DNA of 64,000 nt from JARFQH01 sp963825595 (GTDB lineage: Bacteria > Desulfobacterota > Desulfobacteria > Desulfobacterales > SG8-13): positions 62,001 to 126,000 of the forward strand of contig CAWGUE010000024.1 in assembly GCA_963825595.1 (NCBI GenBank). The letters are read 5' to 3'. Under the pieces are notes generated by a model that worked only from the letters and a program-made list of their open reading frames with translations, did no database searches and was not told where the DNA came from. Of this stretch, positions 16,374 to 25,682 are shown one piece after another (position 1 is the first letter of the stretch; every line of letters starts with the position of its first letter). The translations under genes were made by a program, and so were the position numbers.

Positions 16374-17525
16374 ATGGCTAAAGAAAGCCCGGACAAACCG
16401 GCTGAAAAAGGAATGTCTACGGATCTTGAAAAAGAGAAACCCCAGAAGCCAAAGCCTTCAGCAGCCGGCAAAAAATCCGCCCGAACCACCAAAACCTCCG
16501 CCAAAACCAAAACGTCCCCAAAGACAGCCAAAACCCGAAGTACAGGGAAAACTGAACCGACTGGGAAAGGGACAGAATCAAAGCCTAAAAGTTCACCACC
16601 AAAGCGTCAAACCGCTGCGGCCAAAGCTAAAAAATCAAGCCCCAGGACCACTCGGAAGGTTGAAACCGAAATAAACCCGCTACCGGCAGCATCCACTGAT
16701 CCCAGCGGTGCACTCCCCCCAACACATGAGGAACCTGACACCATGAATAAAATGCTATTTTACGGCGGCGGCATTTTGGCCCTGTTTGTCTTTCTGATCG
16801 TTGCCGCAGGCCTTCAAAACATGGGAAAATATGAAATTATCGAAACCAACGGTGTTGTAGAGGTTTGGAAAGGCAGGTTCTCTCCCATGGGACGCGACCT
16901 GATGATCAGCATGACCGGTGTCGAACCGCCAAGCCAAAAGAAGGCGGTGTACACGAGCGAAGACGTTTTTCCGATGGTGTTTCAATACTATCTTAGGAAT
17001 AGCGACGCCCTGATGACCGCCGCAGGCTCTCCGGGCTTTGAAGAAATCAAGTCAAGCTTGAAGCAAGCCGGTGCCTTTGCCTTAACCGCTGAAGATCGCG
17101 CCCTCATCGACAGTCGTCTGAAGGCGATCGACAGAACCGTTCTCATCTATAAAGCCGACGTTTCAGCGGCAAAGGGCACCGCTGAGGGTCTTCAGACCGC
17201 TAGAGTCTACCTTCAGAAAGCCGCGACACTCAAACCCGATGAGATCGAGGCCAATCTTATTCAACGGAAACTCGAATCCGTCCAAAGGTTGATGGAAACA
17301 CTGAGGCCTGAACTGGCCGGTAAACCGTCAACAAACCCGGTAACGAAAGTTGCCCCACCGGCACCCAAAACCGACGATCAAAAAAGTTCTGGGTCAGCAC
17401 CAGCTCCGAAAACCGACGGACAAAAAGGTCCTGAGCCGGCACCGGCACCCAAAACCGACGGGCATCAAGGTTCTGAACCGGCACCGGCAGAAAAATCATC
17501 GACACCTATGGGGGGAACCACGTAA
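16374..17525 (+). CDS. Membrane-anchored protein with Lys/Pro-rich tail and C-terminal repeats
   Basis: 383 residues from the ATG at 16374, just after GGGGG. Residues 1-120 are a histone-H1-like, Lys/Ser/Thr/Pro-rich disordered region (KTSAKTKTSPKTAKTR). One transmembrane helix follows at about 126-146. A folded, helix-rich domain of about 165 residues comes next, with a GVVEVWKGRFSPMGRDLM strand block. Finally there are about three copies of a degenerate APAPKTDGQKGxEP repeat. By the positive-inside rule the basic tail is cytoplasmic, where it could contact nucleic acid or ribosomes (inference). I do not recognise a family. It stands alone, about 310 bases before the peptide transporter; the 17526-17836 stretch holds no clear gene. 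Confidence 0.75.
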   Translation: MAKESPDKPAEKGMSTDLEKEKPQKPKPSAAGKKSARTTKTSAKTKTSPKTAKTRSTGKTEPTGKGTESKPKSSPPKRQTAAAKAKKSSPRTTRKVETEINPLPAASTDPSGALPPTHEEPDTMNKMLFYGGGILALFVFLIVAAGLQNMGKYEIIETNGVVEVWKGRFSPMGRDLMISMTGVEPPSQKKAVYTSEDVFPMVFQYYLRNSDALMTAAGSPGFEEIKSSLKQAGAFALTAEDRALIDSRLKAIDRTVLIYKADVSAAKGTAEGLQTARVYLQKAATLKPDEIEANLIQRKLESVQRLMETLRPELAGKPSTNPVTKVAPPAPKTDDQKSSGSAPAPKTDGQKGPEPAPAPKTDGHQGSEPAPAEKSSTPMGGTT

Positions 17526-17836
17526 CCGCATCGGCAATCCTGAACTTCACGTTGAAAGTCGATGAGTGATAGATTTCGGGCAGCGCCACGCCCGTGTGGA
17601 AGACACCCACAGTTGACAATTGCCGCCGAAAAGTGCTCTTGCATGGATGCTGCGATTTAGACTGCAGATTCAGCGCGCATGCAAGGAATGAATTGACCCG
17701 GCGCCAAAATTCCCGCCCTGCAGCATACCTGTAATGCCAGCGGCCCGATGCTGATTTTTGCTTCGTCTGAATTCAACCGTCGCGGCAAGACTTCGACAAA
17801 TCGTACCAAATAGCAGCGGGGGATTCTACACCGATC

Positions 17837-19966
17837 ATGACTATTCGACGGCTTCTGATATTCGCCCCTTTGCTGCTGATTATCATTTTGCTCCAATCCT
17901 ACTTCTGGGTCCCCACCTACAAGGAGCAAACCCGCGGAAACCCGCAACGCCTCAGTGAATACATTACGGCTACCATCGGCGATGCCAGCCTGCTCAACCC
18001 GGTCCTTTCGGCGGACTCTTCCAGCAGCCAGATCGAATCATTGGTTTTCGAGGGCCTGATCGACCGCGACGAAAACCTCCAGTTTCGCGGTCGGGTGGCC
18101 TCCCACTGGGAAATTTACGAAGAAGCCTATTTCTACATCAATCCGAAAGTTCACCCCACCGGTTCGGAATCACTCGATCCGGAATCGGTGGCAGATCTGA
18201 TTCGACGGTCTCAGGATTCTAAAGCCGTGTTAGATCCGCTTCTGGCATCGACTCTAAAACGTATTACTGACATCACCGTTTTGCCGGCGCATAGGTTCAC
18301 AAAGACGCTCAAAGAACCCTCCACGGATAGTGGAACGCCCGGCAGCGACATCCGGATCGAGGTCAGTGCCCCATCCCGTATCAAACTGACTCTCACCGAG
18401 GTGGATCAAGACCTGTTCCGTCATCTGGAACTGCTCCTCGGCGAGAATTATTTTACCTCCTTCGATGCCGCCCCCTTCCTTCACCCGGATGTAGACCTGC
18501 CGGGAGAACGCCTGCAGGCGTATGCCCGGGAAATCCTGCCGGCCATCGAGCACAACCCGGTCATTGTCTTCCACCTCCGACCCGGAGTTCGGTTTCAGGA
18601 CGGACATCCGGTGACGGCCGATGACGTTCGTTTCACTTACGACGCCATCATGAACCCCAAAAACCTGTCACCACGCACCGCAGACTATGAACCGGTAAAA
18701 AAGGTGGAGGTGGTAGACCCATTGACGGTCCGCATCGTTTATAAGGTGCTCTATTCTCCGGCCTTCGGCACCTGGCAAATGGGGATTCTGCCCGAACACC
18801 TGTTAAATGGCAGCGCCCTGGAAAAAGAGGCGCTGGCACGCGGACGCGACCCATCGCAATTCAGCGTTCGCGACAGCAACTTCAACCGCCATCCCATCGG
18901 CTGCGGCCCTTTCAAGTTTCGGCAATGGAAATCCGACCAGTATATTCTCTTGGATCGTTTCGAAGATTACTGGGAAGGGCCACCCTTCTACAAAACTTAC
19001 GCCTACCGCATCGTACCCAACGTACTGACTCAGGAAATGGAGTTCTATGCCGGCACGGTGGACAGCTACTCGGTTCAGCCGTATCAGGTGGCGCGGCTCA
19101 GAGCCGACCCCCTGTACCAAAGTTTCTCGGGGCTATCCTTCGGCTACACCTACATCGGCTACAACATGCGCCGCGAGCCTTTCAACGACCGCCGTGTGAG
19201 ACTGGCATTAGGGATGGCCATCGACGTGGACAAGATCATCAAGTACGTCCTCTATGGCCAGGGCGAGCGAATTACCGGCCCCTTTCCCGAACAAACCGAC
19301 TTTTACAACCGTGCCATTCAACCGATCCCGTACGACCCCGCTGGGGCGCTGCACCTGCTCGAAGAGGCCGGCTGGAAACGCAATGCCGAGGGCTGGCTCG
19401 AAAAAAACAGTCAGCGCCTGGCCTTCACTCTGATCACCAACAGTGGCAACGATATCCGCAAGGCCATTCTGGCCATTGCCCAGGATTCCTGGAAGCAAAT
19501 CGGTGTCGATGTGCGTACCGACCTGTTGGAGTGGTCGGTGTTTATTCAGGAACGGGTTAACAAACTCGACTTCGATGCCCTGGTTCTGGGCTGGTCCATG
19601 GGCATCGATCCGGACCTTTACCAGATCTGGCACTCCAGCCAGACTCAGTCGAACCGTCTCAACTTCGTCGGTTTCAAGAATACCGAAGCTGACGATCTCA
19701 TTGTTAAAATCCGGCAGGAGTACAATCATGCCCAGCAAGTGGCCGACTGCCACCGGTTGCATGCAATCATCGCCCACGAGCAGCCATACACCTTTCTCTA
19801 CGTGGGTAAATGGACGGCCGTCCTGGACAGGCGAATCGTCATTAAAGCCGAGGACGACCAGGGCCGAACATCGTACCGGAAAATCAAGCCCACCAAAACC
19901 GGTAATTTTATGTATGACTTTAATAAATGGACAAAAGTATCTGAATTTCCAACATTTAAGGATTAG
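17837..19966 (+). CDS. Peptide ABC transporter substrate-binding protein (SBP family 5)
   Basis: A 709-residue extracytoplasmic binding protein of the OppA/DppA family, longer than the usual 500-600. A hydrophobic anchor (residues 4-22) has no lipobox, so it is probably membrane-tethered by this helix or secreted. The SBP_bac_5 signature occurs in PVIVFHLRPGVRFQDGHPVTADDVRFTYDAI. About 200 extra N-terminal residues precede it. The C-terminal lobe (LVLGWSMGIDPDLYQIWHSS) is typical of peptide binders. It is the first gene of a plus-strand transporter operon, with 15 bases to the first permease. Confidence 0.9.
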   Translation: MTIRRLLIFAPLLLIIILLQSYFWVPTYKEQTRGNPQRLSEYITATIGDASLLNPVLSADSSSSQIESLVFEGLIDRDENLQFRGRVASHWEIYEEAYFYINPKVHPTGSESLDPESVADLIRRSQDSKAVLDPLLASTLKRITDITVLPAHRFTKTLKEPSTDSGTPGSDIRIEVSAPSRIKLTLTEVDQDLFRHLELLLGENYFTSFDAAPFLHPDVDLPGERLQAYAREILPAIEHNPVIVFHLRPGVRFQDGHPVTADDVRFTYDAIMNPKNLSPRTADYEPVKKVEVVDPLTVRIVYKVLYSPAFGTWQMGILPEHLLNGSALEKEALARGRDPSQFSVRDSNFNRHPIGCGPFKFRQWKSDQYILLDRFEDYWEGPPFYKTYAYRIVPNVLTQEMEFYAGTVDSYSVQPYQVARLRADPLYQSFSGLSFGYTYIGYNMRREPFNDRRVRLALGMAIDVDKIIKYVLYGQGERITGPFPEQTDFYNRAIQPIPYDPAGALHLLEEAGWKRNAEGWLEKNSQRLAFTLITNSGNDIRKAILAIAQDSWKQIGVDVRTDLLEWSVFIQERVNKLDFDALVLGWSMGIDPDLYQIWHSSQTQSNRLNFVGFKNTEADDLIVKIRQEYNHAQQVADCHRLHAIIAHEQPYTFLYVGKWTAVLDRRIVIKAEDDQGRTSYRKIKPTKTGNFMYDFNKWTKVSEFPTFKD

Positions 19967-19981
19967 AAATATCCGGATAAA

Positions 19982-20941
19982 ATGATATCATTTATCGGTC
20001 GCAGTATCGTTCAGAAAACCGTCACCCTGTTTTTCGTCTCGGTGGTGTCGTTTCTAATCATCTATCTGGCCCCCGGTAAACCGAGCCAGATCGACCCGAT
20101 GAATCCCAAATTTACTCCGGAGATGGTCGAAAGATTCCGCAAGCAGTTTCACCTCGATGAGCCGCTATACGTCCAGTACCTTTTGTTTTACCGGGACCTC
20201 TTCACTGGTCGAACCGTTTCCTGGAAGGACAACCAACCGGTGCTCGGTAAAATCTGGGACCGCTTTCTCAACAGTCTGCCCCTTTTCATTGTCGGCACCA
20301 TCCTGACCTGGACCCTTTCGTTTCCGGTAGGAATCCGATCCGCGATTTTCCGGGGCAGCACGTTCGATCGCGGCTCGACCTTCGTGGCCTATTTCCTTAT
20401 TTCGATCCCCGGTTTCTTTTTCGCATATTTATTGATTATCCTGGTGGTGACACAGTTGCACGTGCCGGTCATCGGAATGCAGACATTCGGGCTGGGCGAC
20501 ACCTCACCGGTTCACATGGTGATGGACCGGATCTGGCACCTGGTGATTCCTTCCGTTCTGGGGGCCACCGGCGGCATCGCTGTCCTCTCCCGCTATGTGC
20601 GCGGCCAGATGCTGGAAGTCGAAGGGCAGGATTACGTCCGCACGGCCAGGGCCAAAGGGCTGCCTTCGGAGGAGGTTCACTATCGGCACGCTCTGCGCAA
20701 CGCCCTGCTCCCTTTCGTGACGATGTTCGGCCTCATCCTGCCGGGCCTAATCGGCGGCTCGGTCATCATCGAATCGATTTTTTCATGGCCCGGCATGGGT
20801 CGGATGGCCTACGAGGCGATTCTGGCCCGAGACTACCCGATTATCTTGACGGTCAATTTCCTGTCGGCCGTCTTGGTGCTGATTGGAACGTTCGTTTCCG
20901 ACGTTTTGTACATGGCCGTCGACCCGAGGATCCGTTTATAA
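19982..20941 (+). CDS. Peptide ABC transporter permease (DppB/OppB type)
   Basis: A 319-residue inner-membrane permease with six predicted helices: N-terminal anchor 9-30, a periplasmic loop 31-90, then a five-helix core. The EAA coupling loop reads DYVRTARAKGLPSEEVHYRHALRNALLP. It forms the channel with the next gene. Its TAA stop overlaps the ATG of the second permease by one base, so the two are translationally coupled. Confidence 0.93.
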   Translation: MISFIGRSIVQKTVTLFFVSVVSFLIIYLAPGKPSQIDPMNPKFTPEMVERFRKQFHLDEPLYVQYLLFYRDLFTGRTVSWKDNQPVLGKIWDRFLNSLPLFIVGTILTWTLSFPVGIRSAIFRGSTFDRGSTFVAYFLISIPGFFFAYLLIILVVTQLHVPVIGMQTFGLGDTSPVHMVMDRIWHLVIPSVLGATGGIAVLSRYVRGQMLEVEGQDYVRTARAKGLPSEEVHYRHALRNALLPFVTMFGLILPGLIGGSVIIESIFSWPGMGRMAYEAILARDYPIILTVNFLSAVLVLIGTFVSDVLYMAVDPRIRL

Positions 20942-22098
20942 TGACACCCCAAGAATCATATCAAAGCGAGGCACAGCCGCTGGATGCCCCCCTGGCACCG
21001 CAAAAATCGCGCTGGGAGGAGTTCTGGCTGCTTTTCAAACGGAACCGCCTGGCTGTCGCCGGTATGGTGATTTTCGCCTTGTTTTTTATCACCGCGATCG
21101 GCGGCCTGCTCCTCACATCGGGCGTGGACCCGGTTCTCGACCCGTCTTTGGTGCGACTGCAGGAAAAAATGCAGCCGCCTCTCACCCAACCGAATTTTGA
21201 TTCCCTGAGTCCCGGCCAGGCACCATATCTCGGTACATATCTGCTAGGCACGGACGAACTTGGCCGGGATGTCTTCGCCCGCATGCTCCAGGGTGCCTGG
21301 GTTTCTCTCACCGTTGGTTTTGTCGCCGTGGGAATCTCGGTCTTAATCGGCATCTTCCTGGGGGGTATCGCCGGCTACTACGGCCAGAACCATATACGTC
21401 TCGATCACCTGCTGCTGACCGGGACCCTGATCGGCGGAGCCGTCATGATCGCAGTCGGACGGATCACGTGGGGAAGCGGTTTGCTGGTCTTTGGTAGCGC
21501 CTATTTGCTTTTTCTGTTTTTTCAGAGTCAAAGGCAAATCGAAAGTCTGCCGCCGTCCATCCAAATCAGGACCTTCACCATCGACACCCTGATCATGCGG
21601 CTGGTGGACATTATGCTTTGCTTTCCGACCTTTTTTCTGATTCTCACGGTTGTCGCCCTTCTGCCGGCAAGTATTTACAACATCATGGTCGTCATCGGCC
21701 TGACCAGTTGGATGGGGACCACACGGTTCGTGCGGGCCGAATTTCTTTCCTTGCGGGAGCAGGATTTCGTTGCCGCAGCGAGGGCTCTCGGCGTCGGCGA
21801 CCTGCGAATCATTTTCCGGCATATGATGCCAAACGCCGTTGCCCCGGTGCTCGTGTCGGCCACCATCGGCATCGCTTCCGCAATACTGACCGAAGCCGGT
21901 CTCAGTTTTCTCGGCTTCGGGGTGCCGCCCCCGCATGCCACCTGGGGCAATATCCTCTCAGACGGCCAGAACTATATCTTTGACGCTCCCTGGCTGACCT
22001 TTATTCCGGGAATCGCGATTCTGATCGTCGTTCTGGCGTTCAATCTGTTCGGCGAAGGTCTGCGGGAAGTCCTGAACCCGAAACTGCGGGAGCGGTAG
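20941..22098 (+). CDS. Peptide ABC transporter permease (DppC/OppC type) with an extra two-helix insert
   Basis: 385 residues from the ATG at 20941. The N-terminal OppC_N region (RNRLAVAGMVIFALFFI) and core motifs LLGTDELGRDVFARM and GVGDLRIIFRHMMPN (EAA loop) are normal. Between AGYYGQN (about 150) and IDTLIMRLVDIMLCFP (about 215) lies an insert of about 64 residues with two further hydrophobic segments (about 157-172 and 178-195). In usual DppC proteins these two motifs are nearly adjacent. The insert could alter topology or bind a partner. It pairs with the preceding permease. Confidence 0.92.
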   Translation: MTPQESYQSEAQPLDAPLAPQKSRWEEFWLLFKRNRLAVAGMVIFALFFITAIGGLLLTSGVDPVLDPSLVRLQEKMQPPLTQPNFDSLSPGQAPYLGTYLLGTDELGRDVFARMLQGAWVSLTVGFVAVGISVLIGIFLGGIAGYYGQNHIRLDHLLLTGTLIGGAVMIAVGRITWGSGLLVFGSAYLLFLFFQSQRQIESLPPSIQIRTFTIDTLIMRLVDIMLCFPTFFLILTVVALLPASIYNIMVVIGLTSWMGTTRFVRAEFLSLREQDFVAAARALGVGDLRIIFRHMMPNAVAPVLVSATIGIASAILTEAGLSFLGFGVPPPHATWGNILSDGQNYIFDAPWLTFIPGIAILIVVLAFNLFGEGLREVLNPKLRER

Positions 22099-22099
22099 C

Positions 22100-22292
22100 T
22101 CGGTTGGCCGGTTAGTCCGTTGGCCGGTTAGCCGGTTAGCCCGTCTGGAATCGGGTGGATGACCGGCCATTGAGGATCGGAAAAGTGAATTTCATGCATT
22201 TTCGAATCACGAAAAATATATGCGGCGGGAAAATGGACTCAACCGGCTAACCGGCTAACGGGCTCAACCGGCTAACCGACAAACGGACCAAC
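22100..22292. repeat. Inverted clusters of tandem CCGGTTAG octamers
   Basis: At 22100-22144 the octamer CGGTTAGC and variants recur four to five times; at 22237-22292 the complement (GGCTAACC) recurs in four to five copies, so the two clusters can pair as long arms around a 90-base centre. A related shorter block lies at 25611-25663. It fills the gap between the second permease and the first ATPase gene and may act as an mRNA stabiliser or processing hairpin. Confidence 0.65.
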
Positions 22293-22301
22293 GGACCCAC
22301 A

Positions 22302-23297
22302 ATGAACAAGGATATTCTTCTATCGGTCGACGACCTCAAGGTTTACTTCCGCGGTGCCGACGGCCGGGCTTCCAAAGCCGTCGACGGTGTGAGCTACGAC
22401 ATCCGGCGCGAAGAAACGGTCTGTTTGGTGGGAGAGTCCGGCTGCGGTAAGACCGTGTCGGCCCTCAGTATACTCGGCCTTATCCCCCAGCCGCCTGGAG
22501 AAATTGTCGGCGGCCGGATCCTGTTCGACGGCCGGGATTTACTGCCGCTGACCGACGAAGAGATGCAGCGCATCCGCGGTAACCGTGTTGCCATGGTGTT
22601 CCAGGAACCGCTTACCTCCCTCAATCCTGTTTTTAAAATCGGTGATCAGATCGCCGAGTCGATTCGGATCCACCGCAAGATTGATGCGGATGCCCTGCGA
22701 CAGCGCTGCATTCAACTCCTGGAGGATGTCGGCATCGCGTCAGCGGAAGAACGCCTCAATGCCTATCCTCATCAACTCAGTGGCGGTCAACGGCAGCGGG
22801 TCATGATCGCCATGGCCCTTTCCTGCAATCCCGAGCTTGTGATTGCCGACGAACCGACCACGGCTCTGGATGTTACTGTTCAGGCCCAAATTTTGAAGCT
22901 CTTCAAGGTCCTTCAGCAGAAGCACAATATGGCGGTTCTCTACATCACTCATGATCTCGGGGTGGTGAGTGCCGTGGCCGACCGGGTGTATGTCATGTAT
23001 GCCGGCATTATCGTCGAACAAGGGCAAACCGCTCAAATTTTCCGTGAACCCCAGCACCCATACACGCGAGGCCTGCTCTCATCTCTTCCGACACGGTCGA
23101 AAAGAGGCCAACGGCTTTACAGCATTGCCGGTTCCGTACCTGACCCGGCCCACAAGCCTGTCGGGTGTCCGTTTCATCCGCGCTGCCCCCGTGCAGTGCA
23201 AACCTGCCACGAGAGGTTCCCGAAAATGTGCGATTATGGTAAGGGACATTTGGCGCGTTGCCCAGTGCTGTATGCCAACCGCAATGAGACCGCTTGA
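22302..23297 (+). CDS. Peptide ABC transporter ATPase (DppD/OppD type)
   Basis: A 331-residue ATPase. Walker A GESGCGKTVS, Q-loop FQEPLTSLNP, signature LSGGQRQRVMIA and Walker B VIADEPTTALDV are all intact. The C-terminal oligopeptide extension has CPFHPRCPRA with Cys residues (GCPFHPRC...C) of the kind that bind an Fe-S cluster in some Dpp/Opp ATPases. It forms a heterodimer with the next ATPase to drive the two permeases. It is separated from the permeases by the repeat-filled gap. Confidence 0.94.
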   Translation: MNKDILLSVDDLKVYFRGADGRASKAVDGVSYDIRREETVCLVGESGCGKTVSALSILGLIPQPPGEIVGGRILFDGRDLLPLTDEEMQRIRGNRVAMVFQEPLTSLNPVFKIGDQIAESIRIHRKIDADALRQRCIQLLEDVGIASAEERLNAYPHQLSGGQRQRVMIAMALSCNPELVIADEPTTALDVTVQAQILKLFKVLQQKHNMAVLYITHDLGVVSAVADRVYVMYAGIIVEQGQTAQIFREPQHPYTRGLLSSLPTRSKRGQRLYSIAGSVPDPAHKPVGCPFHPRCPRAVQTCHERFPKMCDYGKGHLARCPVLYANRNETA

Positions 23298-23313
23298 TTT
23301 TAATTGTTGAATA

Positions 23314-24333
23314 ATGACGACAACCCAACATTCTGATCAGATCATTCTGCAGGTTCGCGACCTGAAGAAACACTTTCCCGTTCGCTCCGGATTCCTCCAG
23401 CGGGTCACCGGGTGGGTGAAGGCTGTCAACGGGGTCGATTTCGACATCCGGCAAGGTCAGACCCTCGGGTTGGTCGGTGAAAGCGGCTGCGGTAAATCGA
23501 CAGTCGCCCGCATGATCATGCGGCTGCTGAACCCGGATGCCGGGCAAATCATTTTCCGCGGCCGGGACATCGGCGGCCTGACCGAAAAGGAGATGAAGCC
23601 CTTCCGGAAACAGATGCAGATTGTTTTCCAAGACCCTTACGGTTCGCTGAATCCCCGCATGACCGTCGGCCAGTCGATCGAAGAAGGGCTGCGCATTTCC
23701 ACTATGCCCCGCGGCCGACAACGCCGTGATCGTCTGGCGGCACTGCTCGAAATGGTGGGCATGGCGCCGGAGAGCAGCGATCGCTATCCGCACGAGTTCA
23801 GCGGCGGGCAGCGGCAGAGAATCGGCATCGCCAGGGCGTTGAGTGTCGACCCGGCCCTGATCATCTGTGATGAGCCCATATCCGCCCTCGATGTTTCTAT
23901 TCAGGCGCAAGTGATTAACTTGCTAAAAGACCTTCAGGATCAGCTGGGGCTCAGCTACCTCTTCATCTCCCACGACCTTAATGTGGTGGGGTACCTGTGT
24001 AATCAGGTTGCCGTTATGTTTCAGGGATATATCGTGGAACTGGCACCGGCCGAAGAGCTTTACGCCAACCCCAACCACCCGTATACACAGACGCTCCTGG
24101 CGGCCATACCGGATGTGGATTTGGAAAAGACACCGACCCCACCGCCAATAAAAAATGACGAACGGCCCGCAACCTCTCTTCCGCCCGGCTGTGCTTTCCA
24201 GAACCAATGCGGTAGCAGTGACGAAAACTGCCGTCAGGAAGAAATGCCGATGTTGCAGATCGCTCCAGGACACTTCGTCCGCTGCTGGAAAACCGACCAG
24301 GACGCCACGGCAAAAAATAACGGCGACCGTTGA
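23314..24333 (+). CDS. Peptide ABC transporter ATPase (DppF/OppF type)
   Basis: A 339-residue ATPase partner. Walker A GESGCGKSTVA, Q-loop FQDPYGSLNP, signature FSGGQRQRIGIA and Walker B IICDEPISALDV are complete. The N-terminal region has FPVRSGFLQRVTGWVKAVNGVD, the DppF hallmark, and the C-terminal extension has CAFQNQCGSSDENC, a likely metal or Fe-S site. It starts 16 bases after the first ATPase and is followed 13 bases later by the M24 peptidase, so all belong to one operon. Confidence 0.94.
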   Translation: MTTTQHSDQIILQVRDLKKHFPVRSGFLQRVTGWVKAVNGVDFDIRQGQTLGLVGESGCGKSTVARMIMRLLNPDAGQIIFRGRDIGGLTEKEMKPFRKQMQIVFQDPYGSLNPRMTVGQSIEEGLRISTMPRGRQRRDRLAALLEMVGMAPESSDRYPHEFSGGQRQRIGIARALSVDPALIICDEPISALDVSIQAQVINLLKDLQDQLGLSYLFISHDLNVVGYLCNQVAVMFQGYIVELAPAEELYANPNHPYTQTLLAAIPDVDLEKTPTPPPIKNDERPATSLPPGCAFQNQCGSSDENCRQEEMPMLQIAPGHFVRCWKTDQDATAKNNGDR

Positions 24334-24346
24334 TATGTGACCATCA

Positions 24347-25546
24347 ATGACCATGACACCACAGACGACACCCAGGACTGAAATCGATAGCCGCATTGCG
24401 CAGTTAAAATCGCAACTGGCTCAGAAAAAACTCGATGCGGCCCTGATCGTACAGAACTCGGACCTGTTTTATTTTGCCGGCACCATTCAACAGGCCCACC
24501 TCTTCGTGCCGCTCGACGGCGACCCCTTACTGATGGTGCGCAAGGATTTTGATCGGGCCTGCGCCGAGTCCACTATCGATCGGATTGTTCCCATCGCCAG
24601 TTCCAGGAAACTGCCGGATTTATTGCGCCAGAACGGTCATCCTGTGCCCCACCGCCTGGGAATGGAACTCGATGTCATTCCCGCCAATTTATATCTTGGC
24701 TACCGCGAGATCTTCACCGATGCGGAAATCTCGGATGTTTCCAGCGCTGTTCGCTCTGTCAGGGCAGTGAAGTCCGCATACGAAATCGAGCTGATCACCG
24801 CCGCCGCCGCGTATTCGGATCAAGTGGCCGCGAGTGTGCTCGACATCCTGCAAGAGGGACTGACCGAAGTCGAACTGGCCGGACTCGTGGAATCCCGAGC
24901 CCGCCAGCTGGGGCACCAGGGTGTTATCCGTATGCGTTTGTGGGGCAGCGAAATGTTCTACGGTCACCTCATGGCCGGACCGAGCGCTGCCGTACCAAGC
25001 TTTTTGGCATCCCCCACCGGTGGTGCGTCGGTCGGGCCGGCCGTGGCCCAGGGAGCGGGGTTCCGGAAAATCCAACGTCACGAACCGGTGCTGGTTGACT
25101 ATGTCTTCGCCCACCAAGGCTACCTGTCGGACCATACCCGTATTTTTGCCATCGGCAGCCTGCCGGATGAACTTTTGCAAGCCCACCAGGCCATGCTTGC
25201 GCTGCAGGCCGAAATTAAAAAGGCCGCCCTGCCAGGGGTAACGGCCGGCGACATTTACGAAAAAGCGGTTCGACTGGCCTCAGAAATGGGTTATGCCGAC
25301 AACTTCATGGGAGCCGGTAATCGCCGCATCCGCTTTGTCGGCCACGGTGTCGGCATCGAACTGGACGAATACCCTTTTCTGGCTGACGGACAGACGCAGA
25401 AGCTGCAGTCAGGAATGGTCATCGCCCTGGAACCGAAACTGATCTTCCCCGGCACCGGCGTGGTCGGCATCGAAAACACCCACGTAGTCACCCCCGAAGG
25501 TTTGCACCAACTGGGTCAATTCAACGAAGAGGTGAATATCGTATGA
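24347..25546 (+). CDS. M24 family aminopeptidase (Xaa-Pro dipeptidase-like)
   Basis: A 399-residue cytoplasmic metallopeptidase. An N-terminal creatinase-like domain (about 15-150) precedes the pita-bread catalytic domain. Metal ligands are in place: Asp in VDYVF, Asp in SDHTRIF, His in GHGVGIELDEYP, Glu in LEPKL and Glu in GIENTHVV. It should release N-terminal residues, often before Pro, from imported peptides. Position directly behind the peptide transporter ATPases argues that it processes the imported substrate. Confidence 0.92.
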   Translation: MTMTPQTTPRTEIDSRIAQLKSQLAQKKLDAALIVQNSDLFYFAGTIQQAHLFVPLDGDPLLMVRKDFDRACAESTIDRIVPIASSRKLPDLLRQNGHPVPHRLGMELDVIPANLYLGYREIFTDAEISDVSSAVRSVRAVKSAYEIELITAAAAYSDQVAASVLDILQEGLTEVELAGLVESRARQLGHQGVIRMRLWGSEMFYGHLMAGPSAAVPSFLASPTGGASVGPAVAQGAGFRKIQRHEPVLVDYVFAHQGYLSDHTRIFAIGSLPDELLQAHQAMLALQAEIKKAALPGVTAGDIYEKAVRLASEMGYADNFMGAGNRRIRFVGHGVGIELDEYPFLADGQTQKLQSGMVIALEPKLIFPGTGVVGIENTHVVTPEGLHQLGQFNEEVNIV

Positions 25547-25682
25547 ACGGCAAAGTGTTTTTGGGGAGGAGAGCTCCGTGAATTATTCGCATATTGCCAA
25601 ACCATCTCATGGTCAACCGGCTCAACAGGCTTAACCGGCCAAACGAGCCCATCCGACTCAACTTTCAAACACGGGGACATAA

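Noticed and set aside
23008..23910. 300-residue minus-strand frame across the two peptide transporter ATPases
   Set aside because: Antisense to two complete ATPase genes; no ribosome site and no domain.
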